From Sphingomonas sp. HMP9 (GTDB lineage: Bacteria; Pseudomonadota; Alphaproteobacteria; Sphingomonadales; Sphingomonadaceae), in the NCBI RefSeq assembly GCF_013374115.1, contig NZ_AP022673.1:1330501-1394500 (forward strand): a DNA stretch of 64,000 nucleotides, read 5' to 3'. A program made the translations under genes and the position numbers. Shown here one piece after another: positions 46,751 to 54,861 of the stretch. How positions within the stretch are numbered: the first letter of the stretch is position 1; each line of letters begins with the position of its first letter. The notes beneath the pieces were generated by a model. That model saw nothing but the letters and a program-made list of their open reading frames with translations, was not told where the DNA came from and searched no databases.

Positions 46751-46769
46751 ATCCTCCCCCGCCAGGGGG
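46751..46769. repeat. REP half-unit at the IS boundary
   Basis: TCCTCCCCCGCCAGGGGG, half of the palindrome seen at 3355, abuts the left end of the IS256-family element and covers the region where the lactamase-fold gene should have its ribosome binding site. Confidence 0.65.
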
Positions 46770-48166
46770 GAGCTATGTTGGAAAATGGGTGACGGTGGAG
46801 GATTGAAGGCGGCGTATCGAGGCGGGTGATGAGCCTGCCGGAACCTCTCAAGGAGAGCGATACGCCATGACCGATACTACCAACGTCGTTCAATTTCGCC
46901 AGCCCGATGATGTCGACGATCCGTTGACCGAGGTGCTGCGTGCCGGAGCTCGCCGGCTGCTTGCGCAGGCGGTGGAACTGGAGGCCGAGGCGTTCCTGGC
47001 GGCGCGAGACGACCTGCGACTACCCGATGGACGGTCGCGCCTGGTGCGCCACGGGCACGGGCCAGAGCGTCAGGTCCAGACCGGGATTGGCCCGGTGCCG
47101 GTGTCGCGCGTGAAGATCCGTGATCGCGGGGGGGCCGAGGAAGGGGAGCGTGTGCGCTTCTCGTCGGCAATCCTGCCGCGCTGGGCACGGCGGACCAAGA
47201 GCCTGGATGCGCTGCTGCCGGTGCTGTATCTGCGCGGGGTTTCGACCGGCGATTTTCAGGAGGCGCTCACGGCGCTCCTTGGCAAGGACGCGCCCAACCT
47301 TTCGCCGGCGGTGGTCGGTCGGCTCACCGCTGAATGGCAGGTCGAATACGAGCACTGGCAGGCGCGCGACCTATCGGCCCGCCGCTACGTGTATGTGTGG
47401 GCGGACGGCGTCTACCTGCAGGCGCGGATGGAGGATCATTCCGAGTGCATGCTGGTGCTGATCGGCGCCACGCCTGAGGGCAGGAAGGAACTGGTCGGCT
47501 TCCAGGTGGGCGTCCGTGAAAGCGCTCAGAGCTGGCGCGAGCTGCTCGTCGAGGTGAAACGGCGCGGCCTCGCAATCGCACCCGAGATCGCGGTGGGCGA
47601 TGGCGCACTCGGCTTCTGGAAAGCGCTCGACGAAGTCTGGCCCAGCACGCGCCACCAGCGCTGCTGGGTGCACAAGATCGCCAACGTACTGAACAAGGTG
47701 CCCAAGTCGGTGCAGCCTGCAATAAAAGCTGACCTGCGCGAGATATATAGCGCGCCTGAGCGCGCAGCGGCGGAGAAGGCGATCGCCGTCTTTGTCGAGA
47801 AATATAGCGCGAAATACACCAAGGCCGTCGAATGCCTGACCAAGGATCGCGAGAGGCTGCTCACCTTCTTCGACTTCCCCGCCGAGCACTGGGACCATCT
47901 GCGGACGTCGAACCCGATCGAGAGCGTGTTCGCGACCGTGCGCCACAGGACGGTGCGTACCAAGGGCGCGCTGTCACCAAAGACGGCACGCCTCATGGTC
48001 TTCAAACTCGTCATCGCCGCGTCCAGGAAATGGCGCCGGCTGAAGGGCGAGAACCAGTTGCCCAAAGTCGTCGCTGGTGTCACATTCCGTGACGGCACCG
48101 AAGTCGTCGACGGCCAATCAACCCGCGCCGCCTGATCGCCTCGTCACCCAAATTTCGGCATAGCTC
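46770..48166 (+). mobile_element. IS256-family insertion sequence
   Basis: About 1397 bases bounded by 25-bp inverted repeats, GAGCTATGTTGGAAAATGGG at the left and GAGCTATGCCGAAATTTGGG as the complement at the right, both ending GTGACG; 20 of 25 positions agree. It holds one transposase gene. The 8 bases outside each end (CCAGGGGG and TATGGGAG) differ, so there is no target duplication. A gene is cut off at the right end. The element marks the border between the core-like region and the accessory DNA. Confidence 0.88.
46867..48135 (+). CDS. IS256-family (Mutator-type) transposase
   Basis: A 422-residue DDE transposase. Visible catalytic context: YVYVWADGVYLQAR (first Asp) near residue 180, EIAVGDGALGFWKALDEV (second Asp) near 243, TRHQRCWVHK near 261, and NPIESVFATVRHRT (Glu) near 352. 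CAAGGAGAG before the ATG is a clear ribosome binding site. The gene is full length, so the IS may be active. Confidence 0.95.
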   Translation: MTDTTNVVQFRQPDDVDDPLTEVLRAGARRLLAQAVELEAEAFLAARDDLRLPDGRSRLVRHGHGPERQVQTGIGPVPVSRVKIRDRGGAEEGERVRFSSAILPRWARRTKSLDALLPVLYLRGVSTGDFQEALTALLGKDAPNLSPAVVGRLTAEWQVEYEHWQARDLSARRYVYVWADGVYLQARMEDHSECMLVLIGATPEGRKELVGFQVGVRESAQSWRELLVEVKRRGLAIAPEIAVGDGALGFWKALDEVWPSTRHQRCWVHKIANVLNKVPKSVQPAIKADLREIYSAPERAAAEKAIAVFVEKYSAKYTKAVECLTKDRERLLTFFDFPAEHWDHLRTSNPIESVFATVRHRTVRTKGALSPKTARLMVFKLVIAASRKWRRLKGENQLPKVVAGVTFRDGTEVVDGQSTRAA

Positions 48167-48396
48167 TATGGGAGGGCGAAGGACGCTCATTCCGATACCC
48201 TGTCACCTACATCCGCGACGGCAAGGAGGAGAAGCGCAAGTCGCGCGTCGATGATCTCGAGCCCGAAGCGCTGATCACCGGCCACTACAAATTCGGCGCC
48301 AACGAACTAAGCATCCACCGCGCCCTGGTTCGTATCGTCGACATGCTGAAGGCCGATTATGGCCTGACGATTCCCGCACCCGAGGATCCCGCATGA
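48167..48396 (+). pseudogene. 3' fragment of an unknown gene truncated by the IS
   Basis: An open frame runs from the IS end to TGA at 48394-48396, giving about 75 residues such as RYPVTYIRDGKEEKRKSRVD and YKFGANELSIHRALVRIVD, clearly protein-like. There is no start codon; the IS256 right end replaces it. The stop overlaps the ATG of the SNase-like gene, so the two were probably co-translated before the truncation. No family is recognised. Confidence 0.7.
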
Positions 48397-48830
48397 TTGC
48401 GGCGCGCCGTGTGCTGAGCCCACCAGCGTTCATCCTCTGCGCCTTTGCCTTCTCGGTGATGGCGACGCCCGCCCGGGCGGACCCCTGCGAAGGTCGCCTG
48501 CCATCTCAGCCGGGGCAGCAGTTTTCGGGAACGGTCCGCTATGTCGGTGACGGCGACGGGCTGTGCGTTGGCAATTCCAGCGATCCAAACACCTGGATCG
48601 AAGTGCGCTTGGCGGACTTTGACGCGCCCGAACTTCACTCCCCTGATGGCCGCCTGTCCAAATCGCTCCTCGAGCGGGTTGCGTTCGGTCAGAATGTAAC
48701 TTGCGAGGCGCGGCGCGGGCGGCGTGGCCGCGTGATCGTTTTCGACCGGGTGATCGCCGTCTGCCGCGTCCATGGCCGCTCGATCGGCGATCTACTCCGC
48801 GCGCGGCACGCGCCAGAAGGCGGCAACTGA
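48393..48830 (+). CDS. Exported SNase-like (thermonuclease-family) protein
   Basis: A 145-residue protein with a signal peptide (FILCAFAFSVMATPARA) and a staphylococcal-nuclease-like OB fold: GTVRYVGDGDGLCVG near residue 46 and EVRLADFDAPELHS near 70, where the nuclease family has its Asp and Arg residues. Such proteins are common in conjugative elements of alphaproteobacteria. Some catalytic Arg/Glu positions are not obvious, so activity is uncertain. Its start overlaps the upstream truncated gene. Confidence 0.78.
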   Translation: MIAARRVLSPPAFILCAFAFSVMATPARADPCEGRLPSQPGQQFSGTVRYVGDGDGLCVGNSSDPNTWIEVRLADFDAPELHSPDGRLSKSLLERVAFGQNVTCEARRGRRGRVIVFDRVIAVCRVHGRSIGDLLRARHAPEGGN

Positions 48831-48963
48831 TCGTCGAACCTCGATCAGGAATGGTCTGAGTCCGAGGGGGGAATGCCTTCCCCTGCGGTCGAGCCGAACG
48901 TCTCGTCCGACCCCTTCTGCGGGGAGCACCCCGCAACGCCCCCGCGGTGACAACCAATCCTGA

Positions 48964-49437
48964 CGGTGGAATCCATTCGCAGCAACATGCGTTGTCTCTG
49001 ACCGTCAGAATGAGACTCACGCGACGAAACCCACGCTTCAGGCACATCTGCTCGAACGCGCCGCGAGTTTCCTCGTCATGGCCGATCACGTCGCCGAACC
49101 TGAAGCCCGGCTTTGCGGAGAACCGCTTTTACAGAATGTCGGCTATGCGCTCGAACTCGGGCTCAAAGCGCTCCTTGTTGAGCGGGGATGGGACGACGAT
49201 CGCTGCCGCATCGAGGTGCGGCATGACATCGCCAAGGCCCTCGGCGAAGCCGCGAAGGTCGGATTTGTACCAGCGCATCCCGACCTTGCCGCCCTGATCG
49301 CCACTATCAGCCCCTAATACAAGCGGCACGGACTGTCCGAATTGGTGGCCACCGGCGGCTTGGCGATGTCGCCCGATCAGGTCTTGGCCGTGACGCGGAG
49401 CCTGCTTGATCAGGTCCGCGTGTCGGTCACTAGGTAG
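48964..49437 (+). pseudogene. HEPN-like gene with an in-frame stop
   Basis: One reading frame stays protein-like from about 48964 to 49437 but is broken by a TAA at 49315-49317. The first part contains LLQNVGYALELGLKALLVER and a following RHDIAKALGEAAK, resembling HEPN-domain proteins; the part after the stop continues YKRHGLSELVATGGLAMSPD. No ATG, GTG or TTG is found in frame before 49078, so the 5' end may also be lost. A 79-residue protein from ATG 49078 is the only intact product. Confidence 0.5.
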
Positions 49438-49485
49438 CTGACGGATCCGCCGGCCCACATAAGAGGGAGAGGGCTGCGGCTGTCG

Positions 49486-49536
49486 CCGTGACGGGTTTTG
49501 AAGGTCGAGAGAGGTTTTCTGGCCGGCCCGTCGCGG
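49486..49536 (+). promoter_or_regulatory. Hairpin leader with GGTCGAGAGAG loop, upstream of ardC
   Basis: A stem CCGTGACGGG/CCCGTCGCGG (10 pairs with one G-U) encloses a 31-base loop containing GGTCGAGAGAG. The right arm runs into the GGAG ribosome binding site of ardC (ATG 49546). Matching hairpins precede the parB-like gene and sno. Confidence 0.6.
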
Positions 49537-49545
49537 AGATACGCG

Positions 49546-50280
49546 ATGACACGCCCAGCTTCCAAAGGCCATGCCCGAGTCCAGCGCTCGAACATCTACG
49601 ACGAGATCACCACCAAGATTATTGCCGAGCTGGAGGCAGGCCGCCTCCCCTGGGTCCAGCCCTGGGGCTCGAGCACGGTATCGGCGCCACTTGCTATGCC
49701 GCGGAACGCCGCGACCGATCGTGGCTATTCCGGCATCAACGTCCTGATCCTCTGGGGCGCGGTGGTCCAACATGGCTTCGCCACGCAAGGCTGGCTCACC
49801 TTTCGCCAAGCTATGGGGCTGGGCGGCAATGTCCGCAAAGGCGAACACGGCACCACCGTCGTCTATGCCGATCGCTTCATCCCCGATGACGAGCGTCGCC
49901 GGGCACAGGACAATGGTGACGATCCAGCCGCCATTCCCTTCCTCAAGCGCTTTACCGTATTCAATGTCGCCCAATGTGAGGGCTTGCCCGACGGGCTATC
50001 GGCGCCGCCCCCACCCATTCCCGAAGGTCTGATCGTGCCAGAGGTCGAGGCGCTCATTCGTGCCAGCGGCGCCGACCTGCGTCTGGGCGGAGACAAGGCC
50101 TTCTATGCACCGGGTCCCGATTTTATTCAGATCCCCAGGCCCGAGGCCTATTTCGAGCCGATCAACTGGCATCGCACGGCCCTGCATGAGCTGGGGCATT
50201 ATGCCGCCCGCCGGATTATGCCGCATGGCTGTGCAGAACGGCAGATTCTTGCGGCAGAACCATGCGGCAGGTCGGCATAA
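49546..50280 (+). pseudogene. ardC: ArdC antirestriction protein, 5' part, split by a RIT element
   Basis: N-terminal 218 residues of an ArdC-like protein: a DUF1738 single-strand-DNA-binding domain (YDEITTKIIAELEAGRLPWV near residue 19, GINVLILWGA) and the start of a zincin-like metallopeptidase domain. The frame enters the inserted element immediately after HELGH (residues 214-218), so the present product gains a 27-residue tail encoded by the inverted repeat and stops at 50280. The missing part resumes at 54862. ArdC proteins protect incoming plasmid DNA from restriction. The split protein keeps its DNA-binding half. Confidence 0.88.
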
Positions 50281-50282
50281 TC
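50197..50282 (+). repeat. RIT left terminal inverted repeat
   Basis: 86 bases starting CATTATGCCGCCCGCCGGAT and ending CGGCATAATC. It contains three ATTATGCCG or CGGCATAAT half-palindromes, likely recombinase-binding sites, and encodes both the chimeric ardC tail and the stop of the third recombinase. Confidence 0.9.
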
Positions 50283-51276
50283 AGAGGGCTTCGAGCCAGG
50301 CGAGCAGTTTGTCGTCTGGCCGGAAGCGACCTGGGCGGGTTTCGGGTGTGGCGACGCTGGCCAATGCTTTTTCCTTGAGCCGCATATCGGCATGGATGTA
50401 GATTTGCGTCGTCTCGACGGATTCGTGTCCGAGCCAGAGTGCGATGACCGACTGGTCAACGCCATGATGGAGCAGTTCCATCGCCGTGCTGTGGCGCAGG
50501 GTATGCGGGCTCACCCGTTTCCCGACCAAACTCGGGCATGAACGCGCGGCGGTCAGGCAGTGCTTGCGGACCAGATGTTCCAAGGCATCGCGAGAGAGCG
50601 GATCGCCGCGGATAGACGGGAACAGTGCACCATCATCGTCACCGCGCCGTTCCTTCAACCAGTTGTGCAACGCCTTGGCCGTATCGCGACGAAGCGGTGT
50701 GCAACGTTCCTTCCTGCCCTTGCCTAGGCAGCGGATGTGCGCACCGGTGCCCAACTGGACATCCCTGCAGCGCAGCCCGATCAGCTCCGATGCCCGGAGG
50801 CCAGTTTGCACGGCTACGAGCAACAGGATGTGATCTCGACGACCAGTCCAGGTCGATCGGTCGGGCGCGGTCAGCAATGCCGTAATCTCCGCCCCATCGA
50901 GGAACGTGACCGTCCGCTTAACGTAACGTTTGTCCGGTAGGGTGAGGATCCTTTGACAGTGCAGCAACCACTCGGGTTCGTTCATAGCGACGTAACGGAA
51001 GAAGGATCGGATCGCGGCGAGCCGGGTGTTGCGGCTTCGCGCCCCGTTACCTCTCGATGTCTCGATATGGACGAGGAAGTCGCCGATCACCTGTACGTCA
51101 AGGTCAGCGATGCCGAGCTTCGTAGGCGATTTCCCCGAACGTGCGCTCGCAAAGCGGATAAGCAATCGGAACGTGTCTCGATATCCCGCGATCGTGTGAT
51201 GGCTTGCCTCCATCTGGGTGCAAAGGCGGTCAGTGAAGAAGCGCTGGAGCAGCGCCGCGAACGTCATGCTGGTCAT
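50281..51276 (-). CDS. RIT tyrosine recombinase, third gene
   Basis: A 331-residue tyrosine recombinase with an N-terminal SAM-like core-binding domain (about residues 8-95) and a catalytic domain. Visible catalytic residues are Arg in QTGLRASEL, Lys in CLGKGRKER, the HxxR of SPHTLRHSTA, His of LGHESVETT and the Tyr nucleophile in TQIYIHAD. Last of three co-directed recombinase genes; its start overlaps the middle gene's stop by four bases. The three proteins probably act together at the element ends. Confidence 0.93.
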   Translation of the reverse strand: MTSMTFAALLQRFFTDRLCTQMEASHHTIAGYRDTFRLLIRFASARSGKSPTKLGIADLDVQVIGDFLVHIETSRGNGARSRNTRLAAIRSFFRYVAMNEPEWLLHCQRILTLPDKRYVKRTVTFLDGAEITALLTAPDRSTWTGRRDHILLLVAVQTGLRASELIGLRCRDVQLGTGAHIRCLGKGRKERCTPLRRDTAKALHNWLKERRGDDDGALFPSIRGDPLSRDALEHLVRKHCLTAARSCPSLVGKRVSPHTLRHSTAMELLHHGVDQSVIALWLGHESVETTQIYIHADMRLKEKALASVATPETRPGRFRPDDKLLAWLEAL

Positions 51277-52217
51277 GACCGCACCTCCCCATCATGACCG
51301 TCGGCGATCCGGGATGACGCGAGTTCCAAGAGTTCCGGAACGGCCTCGATGTACCAATAGGTGTGTTCTGGATTGGAATGGCCAAGCAATGTGGTCAGCT
51401 TGAACATCTCGCGTGCGGGATCCTTGCCGGACCTGTACCAGTCGATCATTGTTTGCGCGGCAAAGCTGTGCCGCAGGTCGTGGATACGGGGGCCGTGGCC
51501 ATGGCGCCCCTCGACCTGAGGCTCGCGCAGGCCGATTCGCTGACAGACCTGTGCAAAGTTATAGCGGGCACCGCAGTCGCCGAGCCGTACTCCGTCGCAC
51601 TTGACGAAGAACGGAACCGGCGTCCTGCCGAGCAACCGATCCCTTTCCGCAGCAAAGAAGCGCAGCCGCACGGTAGCACTGTCGTGAACGGGAACCAGGC
51701 GTTCCTTGCCGAGCTTTCCAAAGCGGATATGGACGATACCGGTATCGAGATCGACGTCGCCGGTGTCGAGGCTCAGCGCTTCATTGATCCGCATGCCCGT
51801 CACCGCGATCAGCCCGAACAGGGTCGAGCAGGTCAAGCCACGCATGCCGTATATCGAGGGAAGTCGTGCAGCTTCTTCGACGATGGCGATGATCTGCGCA
51901 TCGGTGAAGATGTAGGGGTGTGTTCTACAATAACGGTAAGGGATCAGGCCACGGGGTAGCACTTCGTGGGCGGCATCCAGGCCATGCAGCCATTGGCTGA
52001 ACAGGCGCACCATGATGAAGCGTGCGCCCCACGTCGAACGCCGGGCCTGGCCGAACACCGCCTGCCAGCGCAGGAACAGATCGACGGTGACATGAGTGGC
52101 GCCCTGACCATCGGCATATTGTACGAAGCGGCGCAGTACCCGTTCAGCCGTTGCGAGATCATAGCCCAGGCTGCGTCTGACGCTGATATAACGGTCGAGT
52201 TCATGAGCGAGAGTCAT
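51273..52217 (-). CDS. RIT tyrosine recombinase, second gene
   Basis: A 314-residue tyrosine recombinase starting MTLAHELDRYISVRRSLGYD. Catalytic set: Arg in VTGMRINEAL, Lys in FGKLGKERLV, HxxR in IHDLRHSFA, His in LLGHSNPEHT, and Tyr in TYWYIEAV. The N-terminal domain has the extra YRYCRTHPYIFTD segment typical of RIT middle recombinases. Its ATG overlaps the first gene's stop by one base; the frame to 52241 is not used. Confidence 0.93.
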   Translation of the reverse strand: MTLAHELDRYISVRRSLGYDLATAERVLRRFVQYADGQGATHVTVDLFLRWQAVFGQARRSTWGARFIMVRLFSQWLHGLDAAHEVLPRGLIPYRYCRTHPYIFTDAQIIAIVEEAARLPSIYGMRGLTCSTLFGLIAVTGMRINEALSLDTGDVDLDTGIVHIRFGKLGKERLVPVHDSATVRLRFFAAERDRLLGRTPVPFFVKCDGVRLGDCGARYNFAQVCQRIGLREPQVEGRHGHGPRIHDLRHSFAAQTMIDWYRSGKDPAREMFKLTTLLGHSNPEHTYWYIEAVPELLELASSRIADGHDGEVRS

Positions 52218-53428
52218 CACGCTTCTCCCGCCGTCGGCCAAGGCTTCGCAATCGACCGGAGGCCGTCGATATCGAGCTTCGCATAGATCATCGTCGATGC
52301 GCGCGACCGGTGCCGCAGCATGTCGCCTATCTCATCAAGGGATGCGCCGTTGCGCACCATGTTTGTCGCCAGGCTGTGGCGCAGGACGTGCGATCCTACG
52401 TAAGGACCCGGTGGCGTAACACCGGTCGCGGCGAACGCATCCTTCAGGATATCGTTGATGACCTGGCCATTCTTGAACGGACCGTTCGGCGCCCGCAACG
52501 AGACGAACAATGTCCGCGATGCCGATACACGCTCCTGGCGGATATAGCGCGCGACCGCTTCCCCGACGTCCGATGGGATTGGCAGACGATCATGGCGGTG
52601 CCCTTTGCCTCGCACCAACAACTCACCGGCTCGCCAGTCGATATCCTCGAGCCGGACGGCGATCACCTCAGGCGCCCGCAGCCCGAGCCTGGCCATCAGC
52701 AGAAGCATCGCATGATCGCGCAGCCCATGTTTCGGATTGTCGCGGACACACGCCAGAAGGGCCTCGATCTGCTCCGGCGACAGGAAGCGTGGCAGTCTCG
52801 TATCCCAGCGATGGGCGACAGTCGGTACGCTCAGCGCAAGGTTGGTTCCCGTGACACCCCGCTGGAACAGATATTGGAAGAACGTCCTCAAATGCGTGGC
52901 GGCGCTCTTGTCGCGATAGGGTGCCTTTCTACCGACCAGATGTTGAAGGAAGGACACCACATCAGTCGGGCTGATCGCCGCCAGATCCGTTTCGCGGTCA
53001 CTGAACCGGTGGTCGAGGAACCGGTCGGCGAAGCGCCAGCAATGATAGATCGTGCGTGGACTCAATCCCCGTTGCCGTAGCAGATAATCTTCGTAATCGA
53101 AGCGCAACGTTTCACGAGCGATCTGCCCCGGTGTCGCGATCGGCGCTGGAACCACTCCGCTCTCGATCAGATGGGTAACGAAGCGCCGCGCGATATTCTG
53201 GCACTTGTTCGGTTCGCGCCGCTTGCGCTCGTCGCTGCGGACCAGATCGGCCGCCCGTTCTACCGCTATATCCGCTAACGATATCCCGGCTGCCTCGATC
53301 AAGGATACCAGACGGTTCAGCAAGACCCGATAGGTCTTCATCGTTCGTGGCTTGTAATTTTCGGCGGCCAGCCGGACCATGAACGTCCCAATATGGTGGT
53401 CGAGTGAAGCGTGGGTGATTTTTGGCAT
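52217..53428 (-). CDS. RIT tyrosine recombinase, first gene
   Basis: A 403-residue tyrosine recombinase, the largest of the trio, with about 160 residues before the catalytic core (MPKITHASLDHHIGTFMVRL at the start). Catalytic set: Arg in RLGLRAPEV, Lys in VRGKGHRHDRL, HxxR in SHVLRHSLA, a further His/Arg in LRHRSRAST, and Tyr in MIYAKLD. GAGGAG nine bases before ATG 53428 decides the start. It is divergent from the passenger genes across a 121-base gap containing ATGATCAT palindromes. Confidence 0.93.
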   Translation of the reverse strand: MPKITHASLDHHIGTFMVRLAAENYKPRTMKTYRVLLNRLVSLIEAAGISLADIAVERAADLVRSDERKRREPNKCQNIARRFVTHLIESGVVPAPIATPGQIARETLRFDYEDYLLRQRGLSPRTIYHCWRFADRFLDHRFSDRETDLAAISPTDVVSFLQHLVGRKAPYRDKSAATHLRTFFQYLFQRGVTGTNLALSVPTVAHRWDTRLPRFLSPEQIEALLACVRDNPKHGLRDHAMLLLMARLGLRAPEVIAVRLEDIDWRAGELLVRGKGHRHDRLPIPSDVGEAVARYIRQERVSASRTLFVSLRAPNGPFKNGQVINDILKDAFAATGVTPPGPYVGSHVLRHSLATNMVRNGASLDEIGDMLRHRSRASTMIYAKLDIDGLRSIAKPWPTAGEA

Positions 53429-53549
53429 TTGGCGTGCTCCTCGGTGTGGAAACACGATCCGACCCTTGCCGCCGCCCCGGCCGCAAGATTATTGATATGC
53501 TGTCGTCGTCCGATCACGGCATGATGATCATGATTTTTGTTCTGCCGGG

Positions 53550-54200
53550 ATGGATATGAAGAAGGCGACCACGACACCGAGCAATAGAAACGCGCAGGCG
53601 CTGCTGGAGAAGCACCGGTCTCCGGTGCCGTTCCACGAGGTGCGCACGCGTTTCCTGGGTAATATCGCAACCCCCGCGATGTCCGTCGCGCCATTGCAGG
53701 TCATCAAGAATCTATGGGGCGGCGAACTTCCGGCCTTCGACAGTATCGACGAAGTCAACGAACTGCTCGATGCGCTGGTCCAGGGGCTCTGGAACGACCT
53801 GACCCGGCATCAGAAGCGCGGTCAGCCGTTTCGACTGACCCGGATGCCCGCGGAGCCAACCGCAGCTAATCTGGGTCGACACGGTCTCGTTCGTATCCAG
53901 GAACTGGACGGCTTCATCGAAGGGCTGTTCAATGGCGAGGACGCCATCGATCTCCCCGAGCGGGCACATGAGGCCGTCCGCCATCTTGCCGAACTGCGCG
54001 CCATGATGGCAGGGATCTGCGAGCTGGTATCCCGCGACCCTGTGGCCGATGACCGGAACCAACTCGACATAACCTTCAGGCATTTGCGCGAACTGACGCG
54101 AATCATGGAGACAGAGATCCACGAGGCGGTGCTATCCTGCACGCGCGCGCGCCGCCAGATGCTGGACGGTATCTTCACCGAGAAGCCGACGGTGCACTGA
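53550..54200 (+). CDS. RIT passenger protein 1, unknown function
   Basis: A 216-residue mostly helical protein with no family I can name. Segments such as RIQELDGFIEGLFNGEDAID and a following ERAHEAVRHLAELRAMM suggest amphipathic helices. It is read divergently from the recombinases and lies five bases from the next gene, so the two form a cargo operon inside the terminal repeats. ATG 53550 or 53556 may be the start. It could be cargo or an accessory of transposition. Confidence 0.65.
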   Translation: MDMKKATTTPSNRNAQALLEKHRSPVPFHEVRTRFLGNIATPAMSVAPLQVIKNLWGGELPAFDSIDEVNELLDALVQGLWNDLTRHQKRGQPFRLTRMPAEPTAANLGRHGLVRIQELDGFIEGLFNGEDAIDLPERAHEAVRHLAELRAMMAGICELVSRDPVADDRNQLDITFRHLRELTRIMETEIHEAVLSCTRARRQMLDGIFTEKPTVH

Positions 54201-54205
54201 CGCTG

Positions 54206-54643
54206 ATGCAGCCCGAAGACCAACTCCGCGACAAGCTGCGCAAGATCGAAGCCCTCTACGCTGGCGCCAAAACCGCCGGTGAGAAGTCAGCGGCCGGTGC
54301 TGCTGCAGAACGCATCAGGCTTAAATTCGCGGATGCCAGCAAGACGGAACGGGTCGAGGAGTTCAAATTCTCGATCCCCGATCCATGGTCCCGCCAGCTC
54401 TTCACCGCCTTGTGTCGTCGCTATGGCATCAAGCCCTTCCGCTACACGCGGATGCACCGCCAGACTGTTATCATCCGTGCCCCGGCCAGCTTCGTCCAGA
54501 TGACGCTTTGGCCCGAGTTCGAAGAACTGAGCGGCGCACTCACCGCGCATCTTCACGAGATCACCACGAAAATCATCCGCGAGGAGGTGCATGAAGCCAC
54601 TCAGGATGCCGAAGAGATGAACGAACCGCGCCAGCTGGGGTGA
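54206..54643 (+). CDS. RIT passenger protein 2, DUF2786-like N-terminus
   Basis: A 145-residue protein. Residues 5-40 (DKLRKIEALYAGAKTAGEKS, then AAAERIR) resemble the DUF2786 helical motif found in phage and plasmid proteins. The C-terminal 90 residues (FSIPDPWSRQLFTALCRRYG) are not recognised. Five bases after passenger 1, inside the element. Function unknown. Confidence 0.7.
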   Translation: MQPEDQLRDKLRKIEALYAGAKTAGEKSAAGAAAERIRLKFADASKTERVEEFKFSIPDPWSRQLFTALCRRYGIKPFRYTRMHRQTVIIRAPASFVQMTLWPEFEELSGALTAHLHEITTKIIREEVHEATQDAEEMNEPRQLG

Positions 54644-54750
54644 GAGCTTTGCGCTCAGGTGCCAATGCTACCCGATCATGAGCGCTGCAAAGCTGTCCGG
54701 CAAGAATTCACCTTGGCCGATCGTTACCAAGTCCGTGACGCGACGCCTTT

Positions 54751-54836
54751 GATTATGCCGGAATGCGGCGTGGTTCTGCCGCAAGAATCTGCCGTTCTGC
54801 ACAGCTATGCGGCATAATCCGGCGGGCGGCATAATG
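54751..54836 (-). repeat. RIT right terminal inverted repeat
   Basis: Complement of the left repeat, with six differences in 86 bases, five of which cluster near the inner end. The outer 29 bases are identical to the left copy. Confidence 0.9.
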
Positions 54837-54839
54837 GAC

Positions 54840-54861
54840 GTTATGCCGATATCGGCATAAC
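54840..54861. repeat. Perfect 22-bp palindrome at the RIT-ardC junction
   Basis: GTTATGCCGAT followed by its exact complement. It shares the TTATGCCG core with both terminal repeats and lies directly before the resumed ardC frame. It is a good candidate for the crossover or recombinase-binding site; the left end has no such copy. Confidence 0.75.

Larger units (their letters stand above)
50197..54861 (-). mobile_element. RIT (recombinase-in-trio) element with two passenger genes
   Basis: A 4.6-kb insertion inside ardC. It has 86-bp terminal inverted repeats (50197-50282 and 54751-54836; 80 of 86 agree) and three tyrosine-recombinase genes with overlapping ends on the minus strand. Two plus-strand genes are read divergently, and a perfect 22-bp palindrome lies at the right end. 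This is the architecture of the RIT elements known from many bacteria. Exact ends are uncertain by a few bases because host and element share CAT and GGCAT sequences. Removing it restores ardC in frame. Confidence 0.88.

Noticed and set aside
48845-49089. Minus-strand open frames in the SNase-HEPN gap
   Set aside because: Low-complexity Arg/Ser-rich products without start signals. The plus-strand frame is protein-like instead.
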